This document shows positions 1-12,625 of a stretch of DNA of 64,000 nt, one piece after another. The DNA is from Vesta saturnalis (lineage: Eukaryota > Arthropoda > Insecta > Coleoptera > Lampyridae), in NCBI GenBank assembly GCA_036346205.1, contig JARFJB010001673.1:651501-715500 (forward strand). Direction: 5' to 3'. Made by a program: the position numbers and the translations under genes. Below the pieces are notes generated by a model. That model ran no database searches. It saw only the letters and a list, made by a program, of their open reading frames with translations, and was not told the origin of the DNA. Numbering within the stretch: the first letter of the stretch is position 1; the number at the start of each line of letters is the position of its first letter.

Positions 1-2279
1 AGGGGCGTAACGAATCATTGGAATTTCTAGTACGCGCTCTTGATGAAAAAAGTCATTGATCTAATGATTAATTACGGCTGAACAGAGCGCGGATCCAAAG
101 GGATCCTTGTTTGATACCTTGAAACCCGAGACGTAAAGGTAGGATTTGTTACGAACGAATTCATATTTTTAAAATTAAGATGTCGTGCATTAGTTAATAA
201 GAAACTGTTCTGACGAAAATTAATGTTTCTTGGTTTTATATTACCTTTGAAAAATGGTGGTCGATTTCTGGAGTAAAGTTAGTTAGGAGGTTTGAAATCG
301 GGGAAAAAGTTAGTTACAGTCAGTGTCAATCGAGCCAGATCGATTTTTGGGTTAATTAAATACTTTCATTGTTTTGTTTTGAATTCGCCAACACTAAGTT
401 TTTTTTCGGGGTTAAACCGCGTATATTAACGATATGTGTCTGTGATCAATTAAGGGAGTATTTATTCTAGTGTAAGTATGTATTTTTATATAAATGGAAG
501 CTCGCAGCCAATCATTTTACCAGCCTATGTACCGTATTAAAAGAATCAAACATTGCCTTGCAAAGGTATCTTATTCGTACGCGGACTCATTAAGCTGAAA
601 TATGCTAAAACAAAAGACAGTACAGGGCCCTCTCACTCTGGTATTTGTGCGAATCAGCATTGTTGGTTGTTGTTTATATTTATATTTGTGTAGAGGTGGA
701 CTGATGAACTGGTATATGATACCGCTTTGGTTACTAATTGTAAAAGGCAATTAGCAGGCGTGTACACACTCCCGAGATCAAATAACCTCGAATTTTACTT
801 TTATTGTTTTTATTGTTGTATAGATGAATGTGTAACCGGAGAAAAGAGCACTGTATTTTTCTAACGCGCTCAAACTTATATATCGGTCACGATGTTAGTG
901 ACCTATTTATAACTTGCCCTTGTAAGGCTTTGTTTTAATGAGTTTTTTTGTCAGTTTGTTTTAGAATTATTTGCCTGCGAGCTGATCTCTCTTTGTATGT
1001 GCTTTATTGTAATTTGATTTATGTATTTTGTGCTTTAGTGGTCATTAAACAATTGGGTACGGATAAATTCCTTGTCTGTTTCATTTGTTCTTGCCTTTAC
1101 CTGTGGAATTTTACTGTTGCTATATTTTATATGTACCCTAATTTACTTTATTGTTTTATGTGCTTATTTACTTAAAGACCGGCATGATTGACTTTAAAGG
1201 GCCACATGTTTGGTATTACGATTTTTATTATGATTTTTATTTTGATTATTTATGACCTAATTGTACGTGTGACTACATGTGTTTTTTTATTATTGAGTTT
1301 CTGTGTAACTAAACTGCTTTTTATTCATTTCCTCTTAATCTTATAATTTTGTACACACTTTAACCTGATTTAATGGTGTTCAGTTATATACTTAAACCCT
1401 TTCTTTGTTTTTTTTGTTATTTGATTTATTAATGTCCTTGTGCAATTACTTATTTATGAATAAATAAGTACGGGTTTTATTGGTGATTCTTTCCCACAAT
1501 AGTATATTAACGGGCTGAACCACCGCTGCGCAACGCTCGTTGATTTTAATTTGAGTAGTTTCATTTTTTACCTGCCTCTCATGATGCAACACTTACCTCA
1601 TCCAGCCTATCTAATTTAGCTAGCACAACGTACCTACCACTAGACGGTCACTTTGTGTGATCAGATTTGAGGTTCGCGAGTAATTAAATATCAGGCTTGT
1701 AAATAAATTCCAATGTTAGGTAAGGCAGGAAATTAATTTTGAGTAATAGGGACATTAAGGTCAGTCAAGTCAAGACAAATAAATCACTTAGTGATTGTTT
1801 TGTTCTTGAATTTGCATTATTGCAAATACGTTCAAATTACGTTTTTGAAGATAGGGTCCTGGGGGACGCTACAAGTTTGGCCGAGAAATAATTTAGTACA
1901 TTAAGAACGAGACGCTTCTCCTTACGGATGAACTATTTTCCAGTAAGTAGTTTTGAAGGGCCAGCATAAACATCCATATCGAAGAATTAAAGAAATTTCT
2001 ACAAAATTAAGTTCAATAACCGAATGATATAAAATACTTATCATTACCTTAAAAGACACTTGTACTAAGTTCTGAAAGAAACGATTTTTAATAATTTGAG
2101 TTGGTTTAATTTGAAAAATAACGTAGTGCAAACGAACAGTAATATGAAAGTTTAAAGAGGTTATGTGTTCCTAAATGACATTTTACGTTTGACAACATAG
2201 TCATGAAAGAAAAGGATATTTGTAGGTGACTAAAGTTAATAAAAGAGGCGTTTAGTCCATAAGAGTCCGTACTGCACTG
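1..2279. other. AT-rich DNA without a recognisable gene
   Basis: Only short open frames are present and none shows a domain signature. The longest, at 948-1175 on the plus strand, is a hydrophobic stretch with ordinary noncoding composition. At 1867-1876 the string ACAAGTTTGG resembles the end of an LTR followed by a primer-binding site, but I found no second LTR copy and no gag or pol sequence nearby, so I do not call a retrotransposon. Confidence 0.5.
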
Positions 2280-2705
2280 GGAGGTTTGGACAGACTATAG
2301 TTTGTCTACCCTACTTCTGGACGTTCGCACTACGTTTGCTTTCCTTCTCCAGGCCCACTTTTGCCCTAAACACACTCTCGATACAACCAAAAAGTGGTCC
2401 GATCCACACTCCTATCCGCGCATTACTATTGTGTCTTTCACCAGGTTTCTACGTCGTTCATCATACACTATTAAGTCAATCATGCTTGTAGATTCACCTC
2501 TTTGCCATGTATACATATGCATATTTTTATATTTACACCACGTATTAGATACAAACAGGCTTCTCTTCACACAGATGTTCACCAGGAGTTCACCATTCTC
2601 ACTGACGCTTTGGTCTCCGAACTTTCCTAGAACGCGTTCAGTATGTTCTCTCTGTACACCCACCCATCCGTTCATATATCCCACCGTCACTACTCTTTCG
2701 TTTGT
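2280..2705 (-). pseudogene. LINE apurinic-type endonuclease fragment
   Basis: On the minus strand the frame reads like the C-terminal half of the APE-type endonuclease of a non-LTR retrotransposon. In order it shows a degenerate GDMN motif (now GYMNGW near 2680), the segment GKFGDQSVSENGELLV, the segment SNTWCKYKNMHMYTW, and then SDHFLVV near 2390, the usual SDH catalytic motif. A TGA stop lies between VMRG and the SDH motif. No reverse transcriptase follows at lower coordinates, so this is an isolated relic. The Asp-to-Tyr change in the GDMN motif would by itself inactivate the nuclease. The family assignment as APE-type LINE is fairly secure; the clade is not. Confidence 0.6.
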
Positions 2706-5700
2706 GTGAAATAGAATATGTCATAAATATTGACAAAACAAAACAAAGATTTGTCTAGTTTTTTACAATTGTATTCAAGTAAATCATCATTTATCTTTTT
2801 TATGCATAACTACCACACTGGAATAAAAATGAAGTAATGACAATGGTTGTATTATTATTGAATAACTAATTAATTATTCAAACCTTTTAATAATATTATT
2901 GAATAATGTAAATATTCTCAAGCAGAAATTATTGGTTCTGAAATACCATTTGCGAAGTACGATATCGGCCAACCGCACCTTGACATTGCAAGTTCAGTAT
3001 TAAGGGTCCGGTCGTTTGAGCCCTCGGGCAACGTAGGTGTGTTTAATTGTTAGTTTCAGAAAGTTCTCGTGATGTTGTGCAATAAGTTTTGAGAATACGT
3101 GTATGTATATGGGATTTGACACCTTAGACGGTACTTATTTTTGCAAATGTTGCGGAAGGAAGACGAGCGCATGTGGGAAATAAACGTTGAAAGTTGTGTA
3201 ATGGTCCAGAGTGGCCACTGAATGAATGTGATGACGAGAAATGGTTTCTCCATGAAGTAATTGTAAAAGTTGCAGGTAAAAACAAATATGGCGATATATT
3301 GTAGTTATAAGCGTGGTTGTACAGATGGTAGCATCGGTCGGGACTAAGAAAGTTTGAGTGAATACCATTGGTGAATATAGCGAGGAAGTCGGACATGTTT
3401 AAAGATGGATGGCTTAAGGTATAAGTAGGAAAGTCAGAGATTGACGTGGGGGTTGTTGGTTGTTGTTGCTTTTAGCTTTTTGGTTTTTAGCTTTTGGCTT
3501 TTGGTGAGAGCTCGGTGAGAGACGCGCGCGAGGTGATGTGTGAAATTAGAATGGGTTGAGTTGGAGTTATACTTGTGAATAATATTGAAGGTAGTCATTG
3601 TTTAAACAACTGCGTAACCCGAAAGGGGATGAATCGTATAAGACATTCATAAATAAAACAATTAATTAAATTGAGATTGAAGATAAAATCAGTTTGTTTA
3701 TTTTCAAGAAAGTAAAAAGTGCGTAAGCAGATTTATAAAAGATAATAGTTATTACGTTACAGTGTTGAGTGCGGCGCGTGTTCTTGTACCGATATTTAGT
3801 TAAAATTATTTATGGGACCACCTTTAAGTAAACGAAATTTTTGGTAGTAAATTAAGCCAATGTTAAGGTAATTTTATACGACATTAAAAGTTTATTTGTG
3901 TTAAGGAAGGACTAAATTGTCCTACAGGTTGCGAGAAACTTTTTAAGAGGCAACCAAATGTGTACAGAATATTACGGTTTATTGGAGGAATAACCTCGCA
4001 TAGTGGGACTAATCGCGAGTGCAGAAAGGAATAATTGGTGAAATTGTGGAGTACTTGCCTTATGCCTTCAGGCAATTTAAGGAATACAAATGGACTACAA
4101 ATAATTGATTTACGGGAAGAAAGAAGAAAGAAAAGCGTAGGATTAATGTACAATTTTAAGTGAGAGTTACATTTAAGGACCTTGACAATTCAGATAAGCA
4201 CGATTATCTTTTTGTTTAATTGTAATTTGCGTATTGTTGTGTAATTTTATTAATTAGTTTTGAAGGAAAAAGATAATCGGTCTCGAGTTATGTTGTATTG
4301 GTTGTTTTAGTAGTAGGAATTTTTGCAGAAATGCAAATTTGTACTGACAGTGATTTGGTGGTTATGTAAATATTTGTTTATTTTGTGGAGAACAAGAGAT
4401 ATTTATCGTTAACTTTATTTTGTTGTTTATTTAGCCAGTTATGAGATACATTTGTGACGTTTACTTAATTGGTGAACTATTTTTTGGCGAGTTAAATGTA
4501 AACTTTACATATTTTGGTTTCAAGATTAATGAACAACCTGAAAGGTTATATTTGCCAGGTTGATTGTAAAAATTTTCATGTTAGTTTCATTAACGCAGTA
4601 CACTAATGACGGATCAGCTGTTAATTAAAATTTCATTAAGTATAACTAAGAGATTGAGTTTTGAGAACTTACATATTTACGAATGTCACATACGATTCAG
4701 AAGTATTATAAAAATTAAATTGAATTTAAAAGATATCGTTCATGTTAGGAATATTAAAAATTAATTATCGACCATTGAATGAAGAACTATTTAATTTATT
4801 CATTAATAAGTAGAGATTTAACTTTATATGTTTACGAGGGATACGTAGAAAATATAACTGTTGGTTACGTGAATGCAGTTGAATTTGAGTGATAAATTTT
4901 GTTTTGGAAATTTTGGTATACGAGGTGTATTCAAAAAGTTTCTAATAACCTGGGTAGTACTAAATATATTTGAGTTTGAGTTGAATTGGTTGGGACGAGT
5001 GTTTGTTTAAGAACGCTCGTGTGAGAGTTTACTGAGTAAGCACAATCCTACTTTCCACAATCAAGTAGGGTTAATTAACACCCAGCTTAAGACAATTATT
5101 TTAGCAAAGTTTCGATTGTGGTGGCGCCTAGAGACATATTTTCCCGGACTGAGCTGTTTGAATATCGGTGTAAGGTGTTTGAGCGTATTAATCATTCATT
5201 TTACTTATTATTTCGACCACGCCCATCTCCCTGTTAGCTGGCTTGGCAACCCGCTTACATTAGTAAGCATACACGACGCCTAGTGCGGTTTGGACGTGTA
5301 ACAAACATTTCCCTAGACAAATTAAGATGGAGGTAGGTCTGTATGATGCAGAATGTCTTGAAGTTGTTTTCGAGGATCATGCCAGTCGAGGTGCATTATC
5401 AAGCCATCGTTAAGATTGTATTTGGTAAATCGGAGTTTAAGAAATCCTCGAAATCTTCTTTTGGAAGGTTTTTAAAAGCATCTTCAAGCGAGGGCTTGTT
5501 TGGAGAAGTAAAGAATAGCGCGTTCGCGCAATTATCTCTTTTCCTGCGAACGGGGTTTTTCATCTGAGAGCATCGGGATGTACTTATTTTCCTTTAAGCA
5601 AAATAACAATATAATGTGCGAGACATTTATGGAAAATATGTACCAATATTTTTAGGATTGAGGCTTTGCCCGCTTTCGTAATAACGGAAGCTAAGTCGGT

Positions 5701-7480
5701 GACTGCTCGCACGTTATCGGGACTAGTGTAGATCTGAGTTCTTTATACGGAACATTGGCAAAATTAGTGTGTTACAAAAAGGCAGATGCTGTTTCTCTTT
5801 GCACAGGAGTTTCTTAAATTGTACATTTTAAATGTTCCAGGTATCGCGAAAGAAGATAAGGTGCAACGAGAATAGAATTATTAATCATAAGTGCGGTCGT
5901 TATTAATGTGTAGATTTTTAATGAGAGGGCGCTTCCCGCGGCCCATTACCTGTTCCTATTATCAGGAACATTATGCTAATGTGCGAAATTAGGATAAGAT
6001 ATAGTAGGTAGAGATGCCGCCACTATTACAAATAAAGTTGATCATGGTACGGCACTTCAGGTATTCAAGTGGACACATTGTCGAAATTTTTGCTGTCATT
6101 TAGCAATATCAGCCTTCGCCGGGTTATGGGCATTGCACGATTAATCGCACAAGAGAAAAGGTAGGTAGTATGAGGTCATCCGCAGATGTTACACTTTGGA
6201 GTACTCAGCCGTATGCAAGTAGAGGTTTTGTGGCTTTCGCCACAGGTAGGGTAATGTAGAGTTCAGGTGAGACTCTCGTCCGAAGTATGACCTACATGCG
6301 TGCAAGTAAAACAATTATTCGGGATTAGGTTGGGAATTTGAGGCGGTTCACAAGGGGAGGGATAGCAAGTTGAATAATGGAAGTATGTCCATTGGAAGTC
6401 TTGGAAAGCTCCAGAGCTTTCGTAACCTTTGGAAGGTTATGGGGTTTGGTAATCTGTTTTGGAAGGATATTTTTACCCAAAGCACGAATAACAGGATTAG
6501 GATAGGGGTTTGGGCTTGGTGCTTGGTGCGTGAGAGTGATACACACTGTACCACACTTGGCAATGGTTCGCTCGATTTCGTTGTAGTTAATCTTTACGTT
6601 AAACCACGGGAGTTGGAAAAGGGACAAGGTATTCAAAAAGGATTTTTGGGTGTTGCACTGGTGCAGGTTTTCCAAATGAAGCTTTAGGAGGAGGCACGGT
6701 AAGAAGTGAAAGTAACAGGTTTGGTTGAGGAACCGAAGACATTGTGATGGGAATGCAGCGACTGCCGCACCGGATAAGGGTAAAGTTGGGTGCGGTAAAG
6801 GGAACAGGGTAACCGTAGTCTGGAAGCCCGGCTTGCCGTGCTTTACCATGGCCGTTAACTTGAAATTGCCGGCAGAAATGTAACTACGTTATTGATTCCC
6901 ATCAAGGTGTAACGTCACACCACAGCTTGGGCGCTTGGGGGTCCAAAAGAAAAGAGATTTTTTCCTTAGTAGAAATAAAATAATGAATATTTTTGTCGCA
7001 TTCCTTTATTGACATGGTCGTTTGATTATATATGCTACGTGGATAGTACATTCTTCATGTCAGAAAGGTACATCTCGTATTCCGAATTGTGCATGGAAGA
7101 TAGCTCTGGGTATTCCATGAAAGGAAATAAACACAAAATTTGCACTAAATTTAATTGCGCAGTTACACATTCCATTTCCGACGTTAAAAGGAACAGTAAG
7201 GGTAAAGATGTTAGTGTATTGCAGATCATCCTCTTTGGGTATATGTATTTTATACCTTAAGCATGTGCATAATCAAAAGTGTTGACTGTATGCAACGCAG
7301 CGACAGTCCTACCTAAAAAGCAGCGAAGTCTACGAAGCCTAAGTTGAGATGGTTTACGACGCAAAACGCGTTCTATTTTAGTTACCGGACATGTCCGGTA
7401 ATACTCTTTTAAAATAAACAAATATATGAAACCTTAGGTTAATATTACTTATTTTTAATTAAAGCATTGTAGGTATAATA
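2706..7480. other. Gene-poor AT-rich stretch
   Basis: I see no domain-bearing frame here. A pyrimidine-rich low-complexity run (repeated TTTTAGC / TTTTGG) lies at 3466-3507, followed by a CG-rich patch near 3520-3531. The longest open frame is a 174-codon minus-strand frame at 6325-6849; it has no recognisable motif, shows unusual proline and histidine content, and overlaps a 105-codon plus-strand frame, so I regard it as noncoding. A 20-bp perfect palindrome lies at 7382-7401. Confidence 0.45.
7382..7401. repeat. 20-bp perfect palindrome
   Basis: The sequence TTACCGGACATGTCCGGTAA is its own reverse complement over all 20 bases. Its core GGACATGTCC fits the RRRCWWGYYY half-site pattern. It sits about 80 bp from the 3' end of LINE-B. 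Function is unknown; a chance or TE-derived origin is equally possible. Confidence 0.9.
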
Positions 7481-7483
7481 TCA

Positions 7484-8624
7484 AATCAAATCAAAAACCA
7501 TTTATTGAATCAACATATTTCATTCAATACTTCAGTATGTATTTCAATAAACTTAACATTACTAACCAAAATAATAACTAGACAATTAATCATTTAATGC
7601 GTATGCTATATAACGTAGCTATCTGGAGAATAAGTTAAAAACTTGTTATCCCCAAGAAAACCACCATAGTATTATATTTACTGACATCTTGTTTAAATCT
7701 ACTGTATTACATATAAACATATTACACTTTCCTAATAATTTAGTAAAAATGTCATCTATGGAATATGAACGTAAATGTACCTTAATATGCTTCATATAGT
7801 TCTTGTAGTTTAAACATAAAAGACTACTAATTTGTATTGATGCTTGCTATTTATTATACACCTTAACTACCGTATATCTAAAATTGGTTTGAGTAAAAGA
7901 CTTTCTGACTTTCAAATTGTAAGAAAGGTCGTTGGCTTTTGATCTCGTAGAATATTTATGACTTACTAGATGAACAACTTCCTTTCTATTCTTACAAATG
8001 TATCGGCAGACTGAGATAATGTACAAATGATATACTGTGTACACACCTATATCGGCGAATAGTTGTGAAGAAGAATACAAGGGTGGTTTTATACGTCACT
8101 TTTAGGAGTAATTTCTGCGTTACATATACCAAATTTAGATAAGTCTTAGCAGCATTTCCCCAAACAAGTAAACCATAATTCAAAAGTGACGGTGGTAAAT
8201 TATTTTTAAAGTATGTTCCTCAAGAATATTTTTAACAGAGTTAAATTGCGAATATTCTTAATTAAAAAATGTATGTGTTGGTCTCATCTTAATTTACTAT
8301 CTAATTGTACCCCATAGATATTTAATGCTATTTTTCTTCTTGATTGATTCACATTTACATATGGTGCCAGTACAGTTTTTATTGTGAATTATAATACTTG
8401 ATAATCCTTCATTGTCCAAATTACTTATAGTATTATACGAAAATCTTACAACATGTGTTAAAATAGTTCAGACAAAGAAAGTTATTGTCAAGCCATTGTT
8501 TTATTTCAGCAATATTTGATGTTGACTGTTTACAGAAATCTGAAATGCCTTTCGTGGTGGTTAGTATAACGGTGTCATCTGCATAAGAAATCAATTTTGA
8601 CGATTTTAAAGGATAAGAAAGCAG

Positions 8625-8699
<75 letters not shown>

Positions 8700-9256
8700 T
8701 TTATCGTTTATCTTTACTCTGTGTGTTCTGTTACTAAGGTAACTCCTTATTAATGATATACCATCCACACCACTTGATTCATTTCGTTTAAGAGACCTAA
8801 TCGCTGATTGAATGTCATTTGGTCCAACACATACTGTAGGAATTCTTGATTTTGGGACTGTCTGATGATTTCGTTTTCATTATTTTTGCTGTTATTTTGT
8901 CAGGAATTGTTATAAAATACTTATTAAATGCATTAGCAATAGCTGTAGAATTAGTTCGTTATGTTCAGTTTGTATGATACCAACGCTATTGGATTGCTTG
9001 GATACATTTACTACATCTTTTGTAATTGACCACAATTGTTTAGTTGTATAAGATTCTGTTACTTTATTCTGGTAATATAATAGCTTTGCGTTTTTTATTA
9101 GGTGATTGACCGTATTTCTCTGTATTCTATAGTAATAGAACAACTCACTTTGGTGTTTATGTTTTATATATCGTTTAAACTGTTCATGTTTAATGCCAAT
9201 TTCTTGTTACCCATGGTTTTTTATTATTTATTATAGTTTTTTATGTTTTATATGTG
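7484..9256 (-). pseudogene. LINE-B, reverse transcriptase half (3' part)
   Basis: Minus-strand remains of a CR1/Jockey-like non-LTR retrotransposon. From 5' to 3': the endonuclease-RT linker (RNTVNHLIKNAKLLYYQNK near 9120-9060), an RT finger segment (SYLSNRTHRVKI near 8735), the catalytic box SYADDTVIL near 8580, a thumb motif IKYLGVQLDSKLRWDQHI near 8300, and the C-terminal YGLLVWGNA motif near 8175. Several stops and shifts break it. The RT segment that normally reads GVPQGSVLGP is missing and a (TA)n tract stands in its place. The 3' end at about 7484 carries a GATTTGATTTGAT tail. The 5' part of the same element lies at 17827-18389; the frame joins across two nested insertions. The copy is dead. 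Confidence 0.75.
8628..8697. repeat. (TA)n microsatellite inside the LINE-B RT
   Basis: Seventy bases of uninterrupted TA repeat. It lies between the RVKINDKR and DLLSYP codons of the reverse transcriptase, reads as alternating Ile-Tyr, and replaces roughly the palm segment that should carry the GVPQGS motif. Confidence 0.95.
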
Positions 9257-9258
9257 TA

Positions 9259-10811
9259 CAGGGTGGGCAAGTAAGAATGCGAGGTCCTGTATCTGGGAAA
9301 CTATCCATGGTAGAGGCTTGCGCAAAAAAAAGTTGTTAGTAAAACGGCCAATACAAAAACCTGGAAAATATTTTCAAGTTTCTGAAATGGCCGCTAGGGG
9401 GCGTAACTGCAATGTTGAATCTAAAAAAATGATGTTCCTGTGAATTCTGCTATATTAACCCAATAAAAAAATAACTGATCTTTGAAGTCTAGGATAATCT
9501 GAACTTTTTGTTTGGCACTTTTGACGTATCTATAAAATAAACTGGTGGGGTATTCAAAGGTTTCTTAAATCACCCCCGTATCTTCGAAACGGCTAAACCA
9601 ATTTTAACAAACTTGGGCGCGTTGAAAAGAGCTTTTCTTGGGCTACAAATGTTAAAATAATTGAAGTTTTGCTAGTTTCACATGTCGTCGCTAGAGGGCT
9701 TTGTCCGAAATTCCGACAGAAACGGTTAATTTTCGCAAAAAAATTAAATGCATTGGTATGAATTTTTTCATGAACAAGTAGCCAAATGATGCCTAAACAA
9801 GCTCGCGAAAACCGCATCTCGATATCTTGTTCCTAACCTAAAATATCGACCAAAGAAAAATTTATACGAAAATCCCTTACATTTTTATTTCTTTTTAACT
9901 ATATTTTTCTGGAATTGTTTCTATTATGTAAGTTGTGGCCCTAAAAAGGGCCGATTTAAAGGAGGAAGGTTTTTAATGCCCCCTTAAATGTTCGAAATGC
10001 TGACCATCACTCTGTGCATTGTTGAGGCCTCTTATGGGTCGACAACTGCAACTTTAACTTCGGCTCTGAATATTCACCAGAATAAAATCACCCTTTTTGA
10101 AATTACTACGGGCAAGTAATCAATGCTAAAAGTTATACTTAAGGCCTATTTTTTGTTTGTTTAAATGCATATTCACTATGGATATATACGAAAAATACAA
10201 TTAATAGAAGCAGGCAATGGAAACAGATACCTAAACAAAACATACGTAATCCTCAAATTGTCAATAGTTGTCAATACTTTCGCGTTACTTTGAGCAATTT
10301 TTGTGCTTTCAAAATGCGTTTTACGAATAATGAAGCTGTTGATATGCTTGCGGTTTATTTTGAATGTCTTCAGAATGCCGCAGTAGCTAAAAGAGTTTAC
10401 GCGGCTCGATATCCAAATCGGCGTCCTTGCGATGTAAAAGTTTTTCCCCGATTAGTGGCGAGCTTACGAGCCAATGGTAGTTTTCGGGGGGTTATTTTAG
10501 GAAACCTTTGAATACCCCCCACCACTTTATTTTTAGACATACGTCAAAAAGTGCCAAACAAAAAAAGGTCAGATTATCCTTATTTCAAAGATCAGTTATT
10601 TTTTATTAGGTTAATATAGCAGAATTCACAGAAACATCACTTTCTTAGATTCAAAATTGCAGTCACGCCCCCTAGCGGCCATTTCAGAAACTTGAAAATA
10701 TTTTCCAGGTTTTTGTATTGGCCATTTCAGTAATAACTTTTTTTTTGCGCAAGCCTCTACGATGGGTAGTGTCCCAGATACAATACCTGGCATTCTTAGT
10801 TGGTCACCCTG
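9259..10811. mobile_element. Long-TIR mariner derivative, internally deleted
   Basis: A 1,553-bp element flanked by TA at 9257-9258 and 10812-10813. The ends are long terminal inverted repeats of about 310 bp starting CAGGGTGGGCAAGTAAGAAT on the left and CAGGGTGACCAACTAAGAAT read inward from the right. Only the N-terminal part of a transposase remains inside (10314-10490). It interrupts LINE-B just downstream of a point that a hAT element also hit. It is non-autonomous as it stands. Confidence 0.85.
10314..10490 (+). pseudogene. Mariner-like transposase N-terminus (DUF4817-type helix-turn-helix)
   Basis: The frame from the ATG at 10314 begins MRFTNNEAVDMLAVYFEC and continues YAARYPNRRPCDVKVF, the N-terminal DNA-binding domain seen in arthropod IS630/mariner transposases with long TIRs. 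The remnant is about 58 codons; the DDE catalytic domain has been deleted and the frame runs into the right TIR (GANGSF, then terminal sequence). Related N-termini occur at 13254, 48555 and 59348 in this window. Confidence 0.7.
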
Positions 10812-10826
10812 TACAGTTGTCTAGAC

Positions 10827-10990
10827 CGGAATGGGACGTTCTGGCGCGACCGATTCGGCGCAGCCGATTCGGCGTGAGGACGTTTCGGCGTGAGGACAAT
10901 TCGGCGCAATGCGATTCGGCGCGGAGACGTTTCGGCATAAGATGCTTTGGCGCGAAGACGATTCGGCGCATGGACGTTTCGGCGCCATGC
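10827..10990. repeat. Left subterminal repeat array of the hAT-like element
   Basis: About ten imperfect tandem units of 14-17 bp, each with a TTCGGCG or TTTGGCG core followed by GARGAC-like spacers. The local GC content is far above the surroundings. An inverted counterpart lies at 17707-17818. Arrays like this are plausible transposase-binding sites, which is inference. Confidence 0.9.
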
Positions 10991-11994
10991 TATTTATATC
11001 CAAAAATATATTTTACAAAACCTTTTAGTGCTACATACATAAGTGTATAATTGTACATATTTGTTGTTAATTTTAACGATAACTGAGGTTATGCCGAAAA
11101 TATTTGAAAACATGGTAGGTATCAATTTTTGTTATTTGTTTATTTATGAAGGCCTAATTACAAATTTCATTAAATATTAACAAAAGAAATAAATGACGTG
11201 ATATATGTATATAAAAGTAAATAGCAGGAGTGCAAGGTACAACCAGGAGTAAGTATCAAGATGCAAGCTTTTGCAATTACTGCCATTGATACGATTCAAA
11301 AATGAAATTTATCAATGTGAATACCGACTTTCTGCGTCAATGCTTTAATTCTGAAAATTACGTTTCCTGAAGCAATTTTAATTTATCCATATTCGCTAGA
11401 AAATATTCATCTCTCATATAAAATTCCTTTTACTAATAAAATACAATTATCAACGTGTGGGGATTAATTGTGATTTAAAAACTTCAATCTATTAACAACA
11501 AACAAAATACCTAAAAAATCTATACACCGCACCGTTCACAACATTTGGTCTCTAATTTGTGATAAGTCTAGATATCGCCAAACAAATTATAAACTAAGTT
11601 AATTCTTCCAAAATGTGTACTCGAATATATTCAAATTTTTAATAATCTATACCCCATTCATAAGACTGGGTACTAATAAATATCCTAAAGTTCGAGAAAA
11701 CAAAAGAATCCCTGGTACATTTTAACGACACGTGACGGTATGTCACATTGTCTAACTTTTGTAGCACTTTAGTAGGTACTCATATCATATAAGGGATTAT
11801 TAATTATTTGGATATTTTAAATGGCAAATATTAATTATTCTGAGAAATTCTTAAGTAGAAATTTATTTAATTATTTATTAATTATTCTTAAGTACAAAAT
11901 ATTTTCTTAATTAGGATTATTTGAAATAAATTTACAAACTGTAACAATAGGTCTACTATATCTAATCTTCTCGAAATTTGTAGCCAATAGATAT
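10991..11994. other. Noncoding interior of the hAT-like element
   Basis: AT-rich sequence without an open frame of note; possibly transposon 3' noncoding DNA on the minus strand, since the transposase C-terminus lies just beyond it. Confidence 0.4.
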
Positions 11995-12297
11995 AATATT
12001 TTTCTAAATTTTATATTGTTAAATTATGCCGGCGATCATCTAAAATATGTTTATAAATTGAAAATGTACGTTCAACTTCACAAGACGTAATTGGAGGAGC
12101 GTATTTAAAATTACATACTGTCTTAGAATGCCAATTATCTAAATATTCCCCAGACTGACCTAAAAGCACGTTCCTAACCCGTTTTACCCCATTAAACCGG
12201 CAATACTTATTAAACTTTTCGATTATCGCTTTATTTATCGCCCCAATTCCACTTTTAAATTTATTTTCAAGAATTTTAATTATGCCAACAATTATTG
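11995..12297 (-). pseudogene. hAT transposase C-terminal dimerisation domain
   Basis: An open minus-strand frame of about 100 codons ends in APPITSCEVERTFSIYKHI followed by DDRRHNL, the hallmark of the hAT C-terminal dimerisation region. A TAA falls immediately after HNLTI where the family continues with an acidic residue, NLEKY. Upstream coding sequence is not recognisable beyond 12300. This signature resembles DUF659-type hAT proteins more than the DUF4371 type found at 16276-17025, so two different hAT families may be mixed here. Confidence 0.65.
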
Positions 12298-12623
12298 CCG
12301 TTAATAAGAATAACCGTTGTTTACAGAAGTAGGTGCAATAATCAACCTTAACCAGGCAAGATACTTTAAAAATGTATTATATCTTTTTTTCGTTAAAATA
12401 ACCGGTATAATCCTTTTTTCAAATAGTAAAAGTGACAGGTAAGTGTTTTATTATGTATAACCCTAAGAAAGTTTTTCAGTAATTACTACCGCTCTGTAAT
12501 ATTCTTTTAAGCTTTGTTTAGCAAATTCCAAGATTTTTCAAACTAAAAAAATATGTTCGAATTTTTAATTAAGTTTCTTCCACAAGTAATAAAATATGCC
12601 GCAACATGAGCAATAAACGTGCA
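12298..12623. other. Unassigned sequence between hAT remnant and mariner
   Basis: No domain recognised. It may be decayed hAT transposase coding sequence interrupted by the mariner insertion at 12626. Confidence 0.35.
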
Positions 12624-12625
12624 TA

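Noticed and set aside
948..1175. 75-codon hydrophobic open frame
   Set aside because: AT-rich composition produces such frames by chance; no motif, no homologous pattern and no neighbouring exon.
1867..1890. Possible LTR end plus primer-binding site (ACAAGTTTGG...)
   Set aside because: No second LTR, no gag or pol, and no tRNA-complementary run longer than a few bases.
2302..2709. 135-codon plus-strand open frame
   Set aside because: It is the complement of a LINE endonuclease remnant on the minus strand, which has clear motifs.
5123..5140. GGTGGCGCCTAG resembling a retroviral-type primer-binding site
   Set aside because: The match is only about 7 bases and there is no LTR or pol nearby.
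6325..6849. 174-codon minus-strand open frame
   Set aside because: Overlapping open frames on both strands, odd composition and no domain; probably noncoding.
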